A stretch of 64,000 nucleotides of DNA from Ampullaceana balthica (GCA_944989445.1 CALYLW010001213.1:149506-213505); one strand, 5' to 3'. Numbered from the stretch's first letter, positions 1 through 11,041 are shown. Translations and numbers: made by a program. The notes: generated by a model not told the origin, from the letters alone.

Positions 1-73
1 CGGTTCCAATAAAAAAACGTCAACTTAATAGGGTTGGCGATTTAACCGGGCTCGAGTTAAGTGGGTTCAACTG
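1..73 (-). mobile_element. End of a Tigger-like (pogo) element, truncated by the window edge
   Basis: The sequence ends GGGTTCAACTG before TA and contains the GAGTTAAGTGGGTTC terminus shared in inverted form by the copies at 3069, 26227, 28977, 31948, 33782 and 63647. Confidence 0.7.
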
Positions 74-307
74 TAATAGTTTAAATGTAGTTGTCTTCTC
101 GCCTCTTTAAATGACTTGGTTAAATGGCATTGAAACATGCATCGACACCACTCAGGTTGCAATAAAAGAATCGTCCACAAATTGTACCATAAACATAACA
201 GGCTTACAGGTTTGAAGAAGTCTTGTTACTGACTGATGGCAGAATGTCTGAGTCAATGTTCAGAGTTAGTTGATGGTGGGCCTAAGAATAATTCTCTCAA
301 TAGTAAC

Positions 308-490
308 AGTGTCCAGGAGTGAGGACATGTTGTGCCCAGGAGTGAGGACATGTTGTGTCCAGGAGTGAGTACATGTTGTGTCCAGGAGTGAGGACATGTG
401 TCCAGGAGTGAGTACATGTTGTGTCCAGGAGTGAGGACATGTTGTGTCCAGGAGTGAGGACATGTTGTGTCCAGGAGTGAGGACATGTTG
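308..490. repeat. 23-bp minisatellite
   Basis: About eight copies of a unit containing GTGTCCAGGAGTGAGGACAT. Reading frames across it are repeat artefacts. Confidence 0.9.
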
Positions 491-1062
491 TGATGACAAA
501 GAAATATTGAAATTATGATGGGACTCCACTCATTTTTCCTCTTACACTTCTGAAAGAGAGTCTGACCAGGCTATTTCTGTTACATTTCTGAAAGAGAGTC
601 TGACCAGGCCATTTCTGTTATGACATTAGGTCACAAATCATACAATTTCTAGATTTTCATACACTCATCAGTAAATTCAAACTGTTTTGCCGCTTTACAA
701 TAGATTTTATAATGGACCAATATTGTGAATTTTATGTGAATTTTTTATAAAATTTAAAATGTTTGTTCATCCCTTGTTTTATTAAAAAGTGTAGGTTATT
801 GTATGTCCCAGGCTCACAGCACAGTTAAGATTGTTCAAAGTGGACACCAGGCATAAAAAATTTCTCAATCCTGATATCTATGTTGATGATATTATTTTTA
901 AATGTGTATTTATGCTTGATCTACTGTTAAATGCATATTAATTATAATAATTGAGAATTTAGGTTCCTAATTGCACCACACATAATTGAATCATTTTCAA
1001 CAAGTTATTTGAGAAGGAAATGCCCTGATAACCATACTAATAAATTTCTGTTCATTTTACAG

Positions 1063-1206
1063 ACGGACGGTTTGTCCCTTTTAACTGCCACAATAAAGTT
1101 TTGGATTGCCAAAGGATCGTCCTGCCCATTATTGCTAGTGTCAACCCACTACCACAGCATCATTCAACAAAAGTTGCTGCCCAAATCCAGACTAATCCAA
1201 TTTTTA
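1063..1206 (+). CDS. MSH5: MSH5 exon (ABC ATPase, H-loop)
   Basis: This exon has 48 codons, phase 0 at both ends, with acceptor TTTTACAG before 1063 and donor GTAAG at 1207. It encodes TDGLSLLTATIKFWIAKG then LLLVSTHYHSIIQQKLLP, matching the MSH5 segment after Walker B. The His in STHYH is the ABC H-loop position. Confidence 0.9.
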
Positions 1207-4200
1207 GTAAGTCATAGGATTCTTTCAATACGATCTAGATCAATTTTGTTATACATTGGAAATCTTGAAAAAAGGCATTCTCAGTTTGGTCAACTGATCT
1301 TTGGTTGTTTTGAACTGTAACTTTGACTTGACTTATAACATATATGGATGGTCTCAGAGAACTGTAACTTTGACTTGACTTATAACATATATGGATGGTC
1401 TCAGAGAACTGTAACTTTGACTTGACTTATAACTTATATGGATGGTCTCAGAGAACTTTGACTTGACTTATAACCTATATGGATGGTTTGAGAGAACTTT
1501 GACTTGACTTATAATCTATATGGATGGTCTGAGAGAACTGTAACTTTGACTTGACTTATAACTAGGGGTCTACCGATATGCCTTTTTGCAGATACCGATA
1601 TTACCGATATTTTTTTTGCTGATATGAGTATTTGTTAGGACAAAAACCAGCGGTCATATTTGATGACATCATTCTTAAATTTATCACTCGTAATTATTTA
1701 TCTTTTATATTAGGGGTCTACCGATAAGCATTTTCGCCGATATTACCGATATTTTTTTCCGATATGAATATTTGTTAGGACAAAAACCAGCGGTCTTATT
1801 TGATGACATCATTCTTAAATTTATCACTCCTAATTATTTATATTTTATATTAGGGGTCTACCGATAAGCATTTTTGCCGATATTACCGATATTTTTTGCC
1901 GATATGAGTGCCCATATGAGTATTTGTTATGACAAAAATAACAGCGGTCATATTTGATGACGTCATTCTTAAATTTATCACTCGTAATTATTTATTTCTT
2001 ATAATTAAGGGGTCTAGCGATATCCAGTTTTGCCGAAATTACCGATTTTTTTTTCCGGAAACTAAGTTTCCGATGTGTTTACAAGTTCCAGATCATGACC
2101 TACATGGGACTCATAACAAAACGAACCGTCCTTTATAAAAATGTACAAGCATATTAGGTACTCCTTTTGAAACTTCAACCTTGACTCATAATTATTAATT
2201 CTAAACCAATAGTTTAATGGCTTTTGCACACGGCCACCTTTTATGAATGAAACAATGAGAACAAAGTACAATAGTAATAGAGTGAAAATGAGGCTGAAGG
2301 TTGAATGGTTGCCAATGACAACAAGTCTTCACACGGTACTATTTTGTTATTCCATACGAAACGAAATGTTTTAGACATGTGCGATTCTGCGTGCATCTTT
2401 GCTATTAGCAATTACGTGAACATAATGTTTACATGTTATACATTTATTAGAGCAATTACGGTATACTTGGCATCGGCACTATTTACACAGTATTTCTGAG
2501 CATACGAAAATCGGCCGATACCTAAACAATATCAAAGCACATGGCACACTGTATCGTGGCTGCACATATTAATACTAGGACTCTTTTGACTATTTCAATA
2601 CCGGTATTGGGGTCGATATATTAATTTGTCGAGATATTGTAAATCTAAATGATATTTTTTTTGTTTCCGTTTTTTTTGGGGGGTCAAAATGTCATCTTAT
2701 TATGAAATATCGGTGACGTCAATATCGGGACCTTTACATGCTACCGATACCGATATTGCCGATATCCAGATATCGGTACCAATATATCGGCCAGCCGATA
2801 TATCGGAAGACCCCTACTTATAACTTATATGGATGGTCTGAGAGCAGCAAAGTAACAGAAAAATTGGAAAACCAGTAACTTGGTATACATAAGCAACAAA
2901 CTAATAACTTGCTTGAAAAACCAGTAACTAGCCATATAAAAACAGCCCTATGAAGTAAAAAGTTTTTATACAAAACACTTGGGATTGGGAACAGTGTGGT
3001 AAGTTACCTGAAATATAACCCTATATACTTAAATCTAAGAGGTTTTCCAGTGTTAATCCATCCATATACAGTAGAGCCCACTTAACTCGAGCCCGGTTAA
3101 CTCGTCAGCTCTATTAAGTCGACGTTTTTTATTGGAACTGCCAAATTCTCTCTTTGTCTTTGCATTTTCAGCTTGGTTAATTCGATTATTTTAAGTCGCC
3201 GAACCCTAATACCTCGAGCACAAAAGAGGGCCAAATTTGCCACTTAGCCTTCGTTATCTCGATCCCCATGACCAATCGCCAGCTTTTGAAAATGTTAGAT
3301 GTGATTTTTTATAACCTAGGGCGCTAAGTCTGCTGGTGACGTCACAGCCCGCTTGTGTTCAGCTCTCAGCGCTGTGTTGCTTCTGGTACTATGCCAATCG
3401 CCAGCTTTTGAAAATGTTAGTTATCGATTTTTTATAACCAAGGCCACGCATCGAATTTTGGCCTAGCGGGGTCTGCTGGTGAGCGTTAAGCTCTCAGCGC
3501 TGTGTTACTAACTTAAATCGCCAGCTTTTGAAAATGTTACTTATCGGCTGCGTAAGTGATGCCGATGCTGAGTATTACGTAATTGCTCCAATAGCAAAGA
3601 TGCACGCAGAATCGCATGTCTAAAACATTTCGTTTCGTATGGAATAACAAAATGTACCGTACGCAGACTTGTTGTCATTGGCAACCATTCATCCTTCAAC
3701 CTCATTTTGACTCTATTACTACTGCTTTGTTCTCATTGTTTCATTCATAAGAAGTGGCCGTGTGCAAAAGCCATTTAACTATTGGTTAGAATTAATTAAA
3801 ATGTGTCAAAGTTGAAAGTTCAAAAAGAGTTCCTAATTTATTTTAGTACCTTTTTATAGAGAAGACTTCGCTTTTTTGTCATGAGTCATATAAAGGTCCT
3901 GATAGACAAACAAATAACGGCAAAAAAAAACTCCAAAAACATGTGCATGTACATTCTCATTTATTAACGCTAGTGATGGGACGATACCAAAATCATAGGG
4001 TGCTTTCTGTAAACAAGGCTCCCCAGATTTTAAAATATATAATATAACAGACTACAGACAGTTTACCCACCCCCACTTTCAATCTCCCACACCATATCGC
4101 TCAATCTGGGAATCATGGCAATACGATGTCGCGCACGACGTGGCGGGCAGGAGTAGATGAATTTGTTATAGTTGTGTACTAAGGAAAAAAAACTGCGCTC

Positions 4201-7200
4201 ACGCAACAAAGGGTTATATTTAAACTTAAACTGTCCTTAAAAACGAACGGTCTTAACAACCTTAGGAAAGAGTGAAGAAATGGGTCCCGATATTCCGATA
4301 CGATTACGATTATTCGTCCCATCACTAATTAACGCACATGTATATAAAGAAATTTTAAGCGCATGTTAATATTTTGCCGCCATATTGGTTTTCGTTTAAC
4401 TCGATGATCGGTTATCTAGGCGCCATTTTTCATACCCCGAGGCCGTCGACTTAAGCGGGTCCCACTGTATACTTAAATCTAAGAGGTTTTTCCAGTGTTT
4501 ATCCATATATACTTAAAATTAAGAGGTTTTTCCAGTGTTTATCTATATATACTTAAAATTAAGAGGTTTTTCCAGTGTTTATCTATATATACTTAAAATT
4601 AAGAGGTTTTTCCAGTGTTTATGGGGCCGTCCATAAAGTATGTCACGCTATTTGTTACCATGTTTACCCCCCCCCTCCCCCATTTCACAAACTGTAACAA
4701 ATCTTGGAACCCCCCCCCCTAAAGTAATCACACTTTCCAACAGAATGTTGTTTTTTATTAACAAAATAATTAAAATTTAATATAAAACACAGTGATGTCA
4801 CACATGGCCGGACCCCTCCCCCCTGTCACAAACTGTCACACTTTCTTATACCCCCTCCCCTCTGGAGCGTGACGTACTTTATGGACGACCCCTATCCATA
4901 TATACTTAAATCTAAGAGGTTTTTCCAGTGTTTATCCATATCTACTTAAATCTCAAGAAGTATTTTAAAGGAGGTCTGATTTCAATCTCTTGAGACTCAG
5001 ACCCCATGACTACAGACCTGATTGTTGCCATTATTGTATTATTTGTTGACAGACACTAGAAACGGTTATGAATGGTGATGAACTGGTATTTCTCTATCAA
5101 ATTAAAGAAGGTCACACAAGCTCAAGCTATGCTTGTAACATTGCAGCACAAGTTGGTATGCCAGCCTCGGTTGTACAGAGAGGCAAGGAGGTAGGTCATC
5201 CACTAATACAAACCTTAGTCTGTAGGCCGTCCACTAATACAAACCTGAGTCTGTAGGCCATCCACTAATACAAACCTGAGTCTGTAGACCATCCACTAAT
5301 ACAAACCTTAGTCTGTAGGCCATCCACTAATATAAACCTTAGTCTGTAGGCCATCCACTAATATAAACCTGAGTCTGTAGGCCATCCACTAATACAAACC
5401 TGAGTCTGTAGACCATCCACTAATACAAACCTTAGTCTGTAGGCCATCCACTAATATAAACCTTAGTCTGTAGGCCATCCACTAATATAAACCTTAGTCT
5501 GTAAACCATCCACTAATATAAACCTTAGTCTGTAGACCATCCACTAATACAAACCTTAGTCTGTAGGCCATCCACTAATATAAACCTTAGTCTGTAGACC
5601 ATCCACTAATATAAATCTTAGTCTGTCGGCCGTCCACTAATATAAACCACAGTATTTAGGCCATCCACTAATACAAACCTTAGTCTGTAGACCATCCACT
5701 AATATAAACCTTAGTCTGTAGGCCATCCACTAATACAAACCAGAGTATTTAGGTCATCCACTAATACAAACCTTAGTCTGTAGGCCATCCACTAATATAA
5801 ACCTTAGTCTGTAGGCCATCTAATAATACAAACCTTAGTCTGTAGGCCATCCACTAATATAAACCTTAGTCTGTAGGCCATCTACTAATATAAACCTTAG
5901 TCGGTAGACCATCCACTAATATAAACCTTAGTCTGTAGGCCATCTAATAATACAAACCTGAGTCTGTAGACCATCCACTAATATAAACCTTAATCTTTAG
6001 GCCATCCACTAATATAAACCAGAGTATTTAGGCCATTCACTAATAAAAACCTTAGTCTGTAGGCCATCCACTAATACAAACCTTAGTCTGTAGGCCATCC
6101 ACTAATATAAACCTTAGTCTGTAGGTCATCCACTAATACAAACCTTAATCTGTAGGCCATCCACTAATATAAACCTTAGTCTGTAGACCATCCACTAATA
6201 TAAACCTTAGTCTGTAGGCCATGCACTAATATAAACCAGAGTATTTAGGCCATCCACTAATATAAACCTTAGTCTGTAGGCCATCCACTAATATAAACCT
6301 TAGTCTTTAGGCCATCCACTAATATAAACCAGAGTATTTAGGCCATCCACTAATACAAACCTTAGTCTGTAGGCCATCCACTAATATAAACCTTAGTCTG
6401 TAGACCATCCACTAATATAAACCAGAGTATTAAGGCCATCCACTAATATAAACCTTAGTCTGTAGGTCATCCACTAATACAAACCTTAGTCTGTAGACCA
6501 TCCACTAATATAAACCTTAGTCTGTAGGTCATCCACTAATACAAACCCTTAGTCTGTAGGCCATCCACTAATATAAACATTAGTCTGTGGCCCTCTAATA
6601 ATACAAACCTGAGTCTGTAGACCATCCACTAATATAAACCTTAGTCTGTAGGCCATCCAGTAATATAAACCTTAGTTTGTAGGCCATCCACTAATATAAA
6701 CCTTAGTCTGTAGGCCATCCACTAATACAAACCTTAGTCTGTAGGCCATCCACTAATACAAACCTTAGTCTGTAGGCCATCCACTAATACAAACCTTAGT
6801 CTGTAGGCCATCCACTAATACAAACCTGAGTCTGTAGGCCATCCACTAATACAAACCTTAGTCTGTAGGCCATCCACTAATACAAACCTTAGTCTGTAGG
6901 CCATCCACTAATACAAACCTTAGTCTGTAGGCCATCCACTAATACAAACCTTAGTCTGTAGGCCATCCACTAATACAAACCTTAGTCTGTAGGCCATCCA
7001 CTAATACAAACCTTAGTCTGTAGGCCATCCACTAATACAAACCTTAATCTGTAGGCCATCCACTAATATAAATCTTAGTTTGGAGGCAATTCTTGCACAC
7101 GTAACATTTTATCAAAATTGGAAATGGACAGTTTAAAAAGAAATTGAATTAAATTCATATTTTTGTTGAATGAAACAGGTTTCTTCACTTCTGAGTCAGT

Positions 7201-10200
7201 TCAAAGCTGTGCCACATGTGGAAGACCCCCAAAGTGTCAAGCAGCATGAAATGTGAGTCTCTCAGATGTTAATTTCAAATCTCTCAAATGTTAATTTCAA
7301 ATCTCTCAGATGTTAATTTCAAATCTCTCAGATGTTAATTTCAAATCTCTCAAATGTTAATTTCAAATCTCTCAGATGTTAATTTCAAATCTCTCAGATG
7401 TTAATTTCAAATCTCTCAGATGTTATTTTCAAATCTCTCAGATGTTAATTTCAAATCTCTCAGATGTTAATTTCAAATCTCTCAGATGTTAATTTCAAAT
7501 CTCTCAAATGTTAATTTCAAATCTCTCAGATGTTAATTTCAAATCTCTCAGATGTTAATTTCAAATCTCTCAGATGTTAATTTCAAATCTCTCAAATGTT
7601 AATTTCAAATCTCTCAGATGTTAATTTCAAATCTCTCAGATGTTAATTTCAAATCTCTCAGTCTCAGATGTTAATTTCAAATCTCTCAGATGTTAATTTC
7701 AAATCTCTCAGATGTTAATATCAAATCTCTCAGATGTTAATTTCAAATCTCTCAGATGTTAATTTCAAATCTCTCAGATGTTAATTTCAAATCTCTCAGA
7801 TGTTACTATCAAACACTTCATATATGAGATCACATTTATTGCCATCACTAGATTTTTCATTAACAAAAACTTCCTTTGCAATAGGTTTACATTAGCGCAT
7901 ATCTGTGTTTTAACTGTCAAACGTGCATGCCACAGATGGCTACAAAATACCCAACTCATCCTCTCTTCACTTATGGGTCATCTAACTTATTGACTAAAAA
8001 AATTTTACTCTAAATACTAGTACAAAAAAAGATAACTCTAATTGTCATTATATAACATTTTAACACTCTTGTAATTGTCTTACATCTTCAGAAGTCATAA
8101 CCAGATTAAAACATCACATACTAACAAGGTCAACTAACAACCTACGTGTCATCTGTCATAACCAGATTAAAACATCACATACTAACAAGGTCAACTAACA
8201 ACCTACGTATCATCTGGTCCTACAATAATTCAAAGACAAGTTCGCTTGTATTTTTAACCAAACCTACATTTTAACACAAACGCAGGCAATTCAACAGAAA
8301 ATATGATTTAAATAAATACATGTGGCTAGCGTGGACTATGTCAGTCCAATGTTACATTAAAAGCTCTAAGGTAATTCTGTTAGAATGAAACTGGATTCAC
8401 TTTTATAAAGTAATATTTTTGTATGTTTGGGCTGTTGGAATGAAATATTTTGGTCAATGCAAGTGAACAGAAAAGTTGTTTTTTTGTATGGACATGGCAC
8501 TCATGGTTGTCTCTGTTTTTCCACCAGGCACTCATGGTTGTCTCTGTTTGTCCACCAGGCACTCATGGTTGTCTCTGTTTGTCCACCAGGCACTCATGGT
8601 TGTCTCTGTTTGTCCACCAGGCACTCATGGTTGTCTCTGTTTGTCCACCAGGCATGAGAAAATTGTTGCTGCCTTTTTAGGGCTAGACTTAGACAATGAT
8701 GACATCCAAGCATTCTTGAAAGATTTTGTTCTTCCCGTGGTGAATGAATCAGCTGCCGAAGATCAGAAATCTTCCAAAACTTATAAACAGGTGTGTTATA
8801 TCATTTGTATGTTGAATGAAGCTACTACTAGCGGTCAACAATCTTCGACATCTAAGTCAATGCTTCTCAAAGTGGTGGTCCGCGGACCGGTCTGCAGAAG
8901 TTATTAAAGGAGAGAAAAATATAATTATAATCCAACAATTGCAACCATTAATACTAACTTTATAGAATATTTGCACTTTTTTGGCAATAAGCATATAACA
9001 AATAAAATAAATTACATTTGGTTACCACATCAGTACAACGAAAATAGTTCACCGGTCCCTGGCGCAATGTAAAACATCCCTGTCGATCCGCCATAATAAA
9101 AATTTTGAGAAGCACAGATCTAAGTGAATTAAGTTTTGTCTCCTATTTAAAGTTGTAAGTAGTTTCTAGCATCCTCTGCCATTGGTTTGTGTAATGGATA
9201 ATTTTGAATCAACAGAAAGCATTGTACACATTGGATTTGTATTCTATAACATGATCTGTGTACACATATGGATTTGTATTCTATAACATGATCTGTGCAC
9301 ACATATGGATTTGTATTCTATCACATGATCTGTGTAACTAACATCTATAAGAAAATTATTGAATGGGCTCTATGGCTCCAGGTCTTTTAAATAATTACCA
9401 GTTTTAAAATATACTAGATGCCCCGCGGCGTAGCATACGCCGCAGACTTGCTCATGTAGAGTGCAAAGAAAGTGGGGAAAGAACGGACACAAACTAAAGC
9501 ACGAAGAAATCAAAACAAAGCGAGTGAACGTCGGTTGTGCTGCCGACTCATTGTTGGTTTAGAGACATTCGCACTGTGGTTATCTACCTGCCCACCACCC
9601 TTTACCACATTAGCTTGCCAACCATAAATTGTGGCCGACCCTAGCGAGGGTCAGCCATGTTGGCAATAAAGAGGTAAAAGAACGGGCACAAACAGACATT
9701 TTTAAAAATTAAAAATAACAATGTTTTCGCTGGGGCTTCAACCCAGAACCTTCACCGTATGAGGCGGACGTGATAACCAGTACACTACGAATCTCACGTT
9801 ATTCTGTGAAGGAACAATGCATGTGAACGCATGGACCATTGTTGGTCTCGAGACATTGGTCGACCCCAGCAAAGGGTCATTCGTCTTGCTCGTTTGCACA
9901 TACTCGCTTTGGTGAAGGGGGCGGGAGGAGGGTTAGAGATTCGGCGTGCGTGGTGTCCCGCATGGTTGGAGGATGTAGAGAATTATATGTACAGATTTTG
10001 TGTTCACATCTAGCAAATGACTTGTTTGTTAGCAAATGACTTGTTTGTTAGCAAATGACTTGTTTGTTAGCAAATGACTTGTTTGTTAGCAAATGACTCA
10101 TTGTTTGTCTTACATTACAGAGTTCGGAATCAGCCAAAGCAAAGATGGGAACCCATCTTGAGAGAGAAGCTCCCATGAAAGTGAGACAAACTGAGCCACA

Positions 10201-11041
10201 TGCAGGGACCAGGCATTCTGTTCATCCATCTCTAACAACAGGCTCAGACACTTTGACAGATTCTACACTCAAATTCAAAGAAATCAAGAGGCATTCAGCA
10301 GCCAGCACTTCATTATCCAACACAACTATGAACCCTTTAACAAGAAGTAACAAACAACCCCGAGGGGGTCTGTCATCAGATGAAAATATCCCTGCTATGA
10401 ACACCATGACAAGAAGTAATAAACAACCCCGAGGGGATCTGTCATCAGAAACCCAAGCCAAGAAAATAACACCATCATTTGGGGTGAGTCATTTCTCAGA
10501 CCAGTCAACTGTTGTTGACTTACGAGCCTCAGCTTGCAGGGGAGCTCTTGTGTCTGGTCAGTCAAGTCACCAAAACCCCACAACAAGTAGCACTGCGTCA
10601 CCTTGGTCAGGGGCCACCAGCAGTGGGGACACTGAAGACAGGCCAACATCTGCGTACCCCATCAAACCTCAAAGTCTGAGCTCCAGGCCAACATCTGCGT
10701 ACCCCATCAAACCTCAAAGTCTGAGCTCCAGGCCAACATCTGCGTACCCCATCAAACCTCAAAGTCTGAGCTCCACGACGGCTGCTAACATAGCAAATAG
10801 AAAACTTGATTTAAGATTTTTGTTAAAAGCAAAGAAAGCCAAACTGGCCGATGGTACTGAAAGTCTTTTGTCTGATGGTGGCCAAGCAGATCAGAGATAC
10901 TACATGATGTCAACAACTGCAATCAAGAAAGAAAAATTAGGTCAAGAAGGCTTTTCAACCATTGGCAGCAGTACTACTCCCCTGCAAACATCAGATGCAC
11001 CTGACAGACAGACTTCAACAGAACTTAGCACTAGCACATAA
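1063..11041 (+). CDS. MSH5: MSH5, meiotic MutS homologue, C-terminal half (five exons)
   Basis: Five coding exons join in phase: 1063-1206, 5053-5190, 7179-7252, 8652-8790 and 10121-11041 (stop TAA at 11039). All introns are GT-AG. The joined protein runs from the end of the MutS ABC ATPase domain, with the H-loop histidine in STHYH, through the C-terminal dimerisation region (FLYQIKEGHTSSSYA, GMPASVVQRGKEV, VAAFLGLDLDNDD), all recognisable as MSH5 rather than MSH2/3/4/6. In animals MSH5 pairs with MSH4 as MutS-gamma, which stabilises meiotic recombination intermediates and promotes crossovers; that role is family knowledge. Walker A/B motifs and the N-terminus lie upstream of the window. The last exon is an unusually long Ser/Thr/Pro-rich tail. 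A poly(A) signal is at 11314. The introns carry minisatellites, a hAT and a Tigger-like element. Confidence 0.93.
1314..1562. repeat. 42-47-bp minisatellite, interrupted by a hAT
   Basis: Five or so copies of a unit with CTTTGACTTGACTTATAAC and ATATGGATGGTCT lie in the MSH5 intron. The array resumes at 2817 after the inserted element. Confidence 0.9.
1563..2816. mobile_element. Non-autonomous hAT-type element (TAGGGGTCTACCGATA termini)
   Basis: Ends TAGGGGTCTACCGATAT and CCGATATATCGGAAGACCCCTA are inverted. An 8-bp duplication CTTATAAC flanks it at 1555-1562 and 2817-2824, as for hAT elements. Near the left end the terminal motif recurs at about 1713 and 1853, giving a ~140-bp tandem duplication. 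No transposase was seen. Related interior sequence recurs at about 3580-3740, 31679-31947 and 32380-32620. Confidence 0.85.
3069..4467 (+). mobile_element. Tigger-like (pogo) non-autonomous element
   Basis: Inverted ends CAGTAGAGCCCACTTAACTC and GACTTAAGCGGGTCCCACTG are flanked by TA on both sides. There is no transposase frame; the interior includes segments related to the CCGATA hAT. It sits inside a ~40-bp minisatellite. Confidence 0.8.
4468..4960. repeat. ~40-bp minisatellite, interrupted
   Basis: Units contain ATACTTAAATCTAAGAGGTT and TTTCCAGTGTTTATC. Copies also flank the Tigger-like element at about 3030-3068. The array is split again by the element at 4623-4892. Confidence 0.85.
4623..4892. 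mobile_element. GGGGCCGTCCATAAA-TIR MITE
   Basis: Inverted ends GGGGCCGTCCATAAAGTA and TACTTTATGGACGACCCC, with a 3-bp duplication TAT on both sides. 270 bp, non-coding. Superfamily not assigned. Confidence 0.85.
5053..5190 (+). CDS. MSH5: MSH5 exon (post-ATPase region)
   Basis: This exon has 46 codons, phase 0 at both ends. It follows TTGACAG and ends in GGCAAGGAG before donor GTAGGT at 5191. It encodes TLETVMNGDELVFLYQIKEG and AAQVGMPASVVQRGKEV, a clear MutS C-terminal region of MSH5 type. The intron's first base is also the first base of a 31-bp minisatellite unit. Confidence 0.93.
5191..7090. repeat. 31-bp minisatellite starting at the MSH5 splice donor
   Basis: About 60 copies of a unit GTAGGCCATCCACTAATACA-AACCTTAGTCT fill nearly the whole intron. 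The first copy begins with the donor GTAGGT itself. Confidence 0.95.
7179..7252 (+). CDS. MSH5: MSH5 exon (C-terminal linker)
   Basis: This 74-bp exon begins after TGAAACAG and ends ...CATGAAAT before donor GTGAGT (7253). It encodes VSSLLSQFKAVPHVEDPQSV then KQHE plus two bases of a Met codon, completed by G at 8652. The phase match with the next exon supports the call. A 22-bp minisatellite starts within a few bases of the donor. Confidence 0.85.
7253..7805. repeat. 22-bp minisatellite starting at the next MSH5 donor
   Basis: About 25 copies of TCTCTCAGATGTTAATTTCA-AA, beginning in the GTGAGTCTCTCAG donor. Confidence 0.95.
7806..8495. other. MSH5 intron remainder
   Basis: AT-rich unique-looking sequence apart from one ~62-bp tandem duplication (about 8095-8215, CATAACCAGATTAAAACATC). 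No exon seen. Confidence 0.5.
8496..8650. repeat. 31-bp minisatellite ending at the MSH5 splice acceptor
   Basis: Five units of GGCACTCATGGTTGTCTCTG-TTTGTCCACCA run directly into the exon. Every junction recreates CCACCAG followed by GCA, so there are several near-identical acceptors in a row. Confidence 0.93.
8652..8790 (+). CDS. MSH5: MSH5 exon (end of the conserved domain)
   Basis: This 139-bp exon begins after CCACCAG and ends before donor GTGTGT at 8791. It encodes HEKIVAAFLGLDLDNDD, QAFLKDFVLPVVNES, then AAEDQKSSKTYKQ. It matches the last conserved MSH5 segment (D-L-D/E acidic motif then F-x-x-x-V-L-P). Its acceptor is the last of a series of tandemly repeated copies. Confidence 0.88.
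8858..9117. mobile_element. hAT-type MITE (GGACCGGT family)
   Basis: Ends CAATGCTTCTCAAAGTGGTG and TTTTGAGAAGCACAG are inverted; the 8-bp duplication ATCTAAGT lies at 8850-8857 and 9118-9125. Related to copies at 13336, 20714 and 22792. Confidence 0.85.
9414..9990 (-). mobile_element. Helitron-like 3' end with a tRNA-like/SINE interior
   Basis: On the minus strand a perfect hairpin GCGGCGTA-TGC-TACGCCGC is followed about 8 bp later by CTAG and then T, the classical Helitron 3' end inserted at A/T. The 5' TC end was not fixed; the right boundary given here is approximate. Confidence 0.55.
9724..9796 (-). other. tRNA-like sequence (pseudo-tRNA or SINE head)
   Basis: The minus strand reads GTAGTGTACTGGTTATCACG (A-box-like, as in tRNA-Val-derived heads) and GGTTCTGGGTTGAAGCCC (B-box-like). 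The anticodon arm does not pair well, so a functional tRNA is unlikely. Confidence 0.45.
10013..10105. repeat. 19-bp minisatellite just before the last MSH5 exon
   Basis: Four to five copies of GCAAATGACTTGTTTGTTA, ending about 15 bp before the acceptor TTACATTACAG. Confidence 0.9.
10121..11041 (+). CDS. MSH5: MSH5 terminal exon, long low-complexity tail
   Basis: This is 306 codons plus stop, open from acceptor TTACATTACAG and in phase with the preceding exon. The product is rich in Ser, Thr, Pro, Gln and Lys with no recognised domain and is predicted disordered. It holds two imperfect copies of a TRSNKQPRG-D/G-LSS block (about 10322-10450) and three copies of a 15-residue block (RPTSAYPIKPQSLSS; about 10639-10773, 45 bp each). 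Vertebrate MSH5 ends soon after the preceding exon, so this is an added tail or an alternative 3' exon. Transcript data would settle which. Confidence 0.78.
   Translation, partial: SSESAKAKMGTHLEREAPMKVRQTEPHAGTRHSVHPSLTTGSDTLTDSTLKFKEIKRHSAASTSLSNTTMNPLTRSNKQPRGGLSSDENIPAMNTMTRSNKQPRGDLSSETQAKKITPSFGVSHFSDQSTVVDLRASACRGALVSGQSSHQNPTTSSTASPWSGATSSGDTEDRPTSAYPIKPQSLSSRPTSAYPIKPQSLSSRPTSAYPIKPQSLSSTTAANIANRKLDLRFLLKAKKAKLADGTESLLSDGGQADQRYYMMSTTAIKKEKLGQEGFSTIGSSTTPLQTSDAPDRQTSTELSTST

Noticed and set aside
5191..7805. CRISPR-like regular array
   Set aside because: Units are contiguous with no unique spacers, in an intron of an animal gene.
9724..9796. Functional tRNA gene
   Set aside because: A- and B-box-like sequences are present but the anticodon and acceptor stems do not pair properly.
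10222..10649. Minus-strand frames opposite the last MSH5 exon
   Set aside because: Shadows of the coding exon, with no homology.
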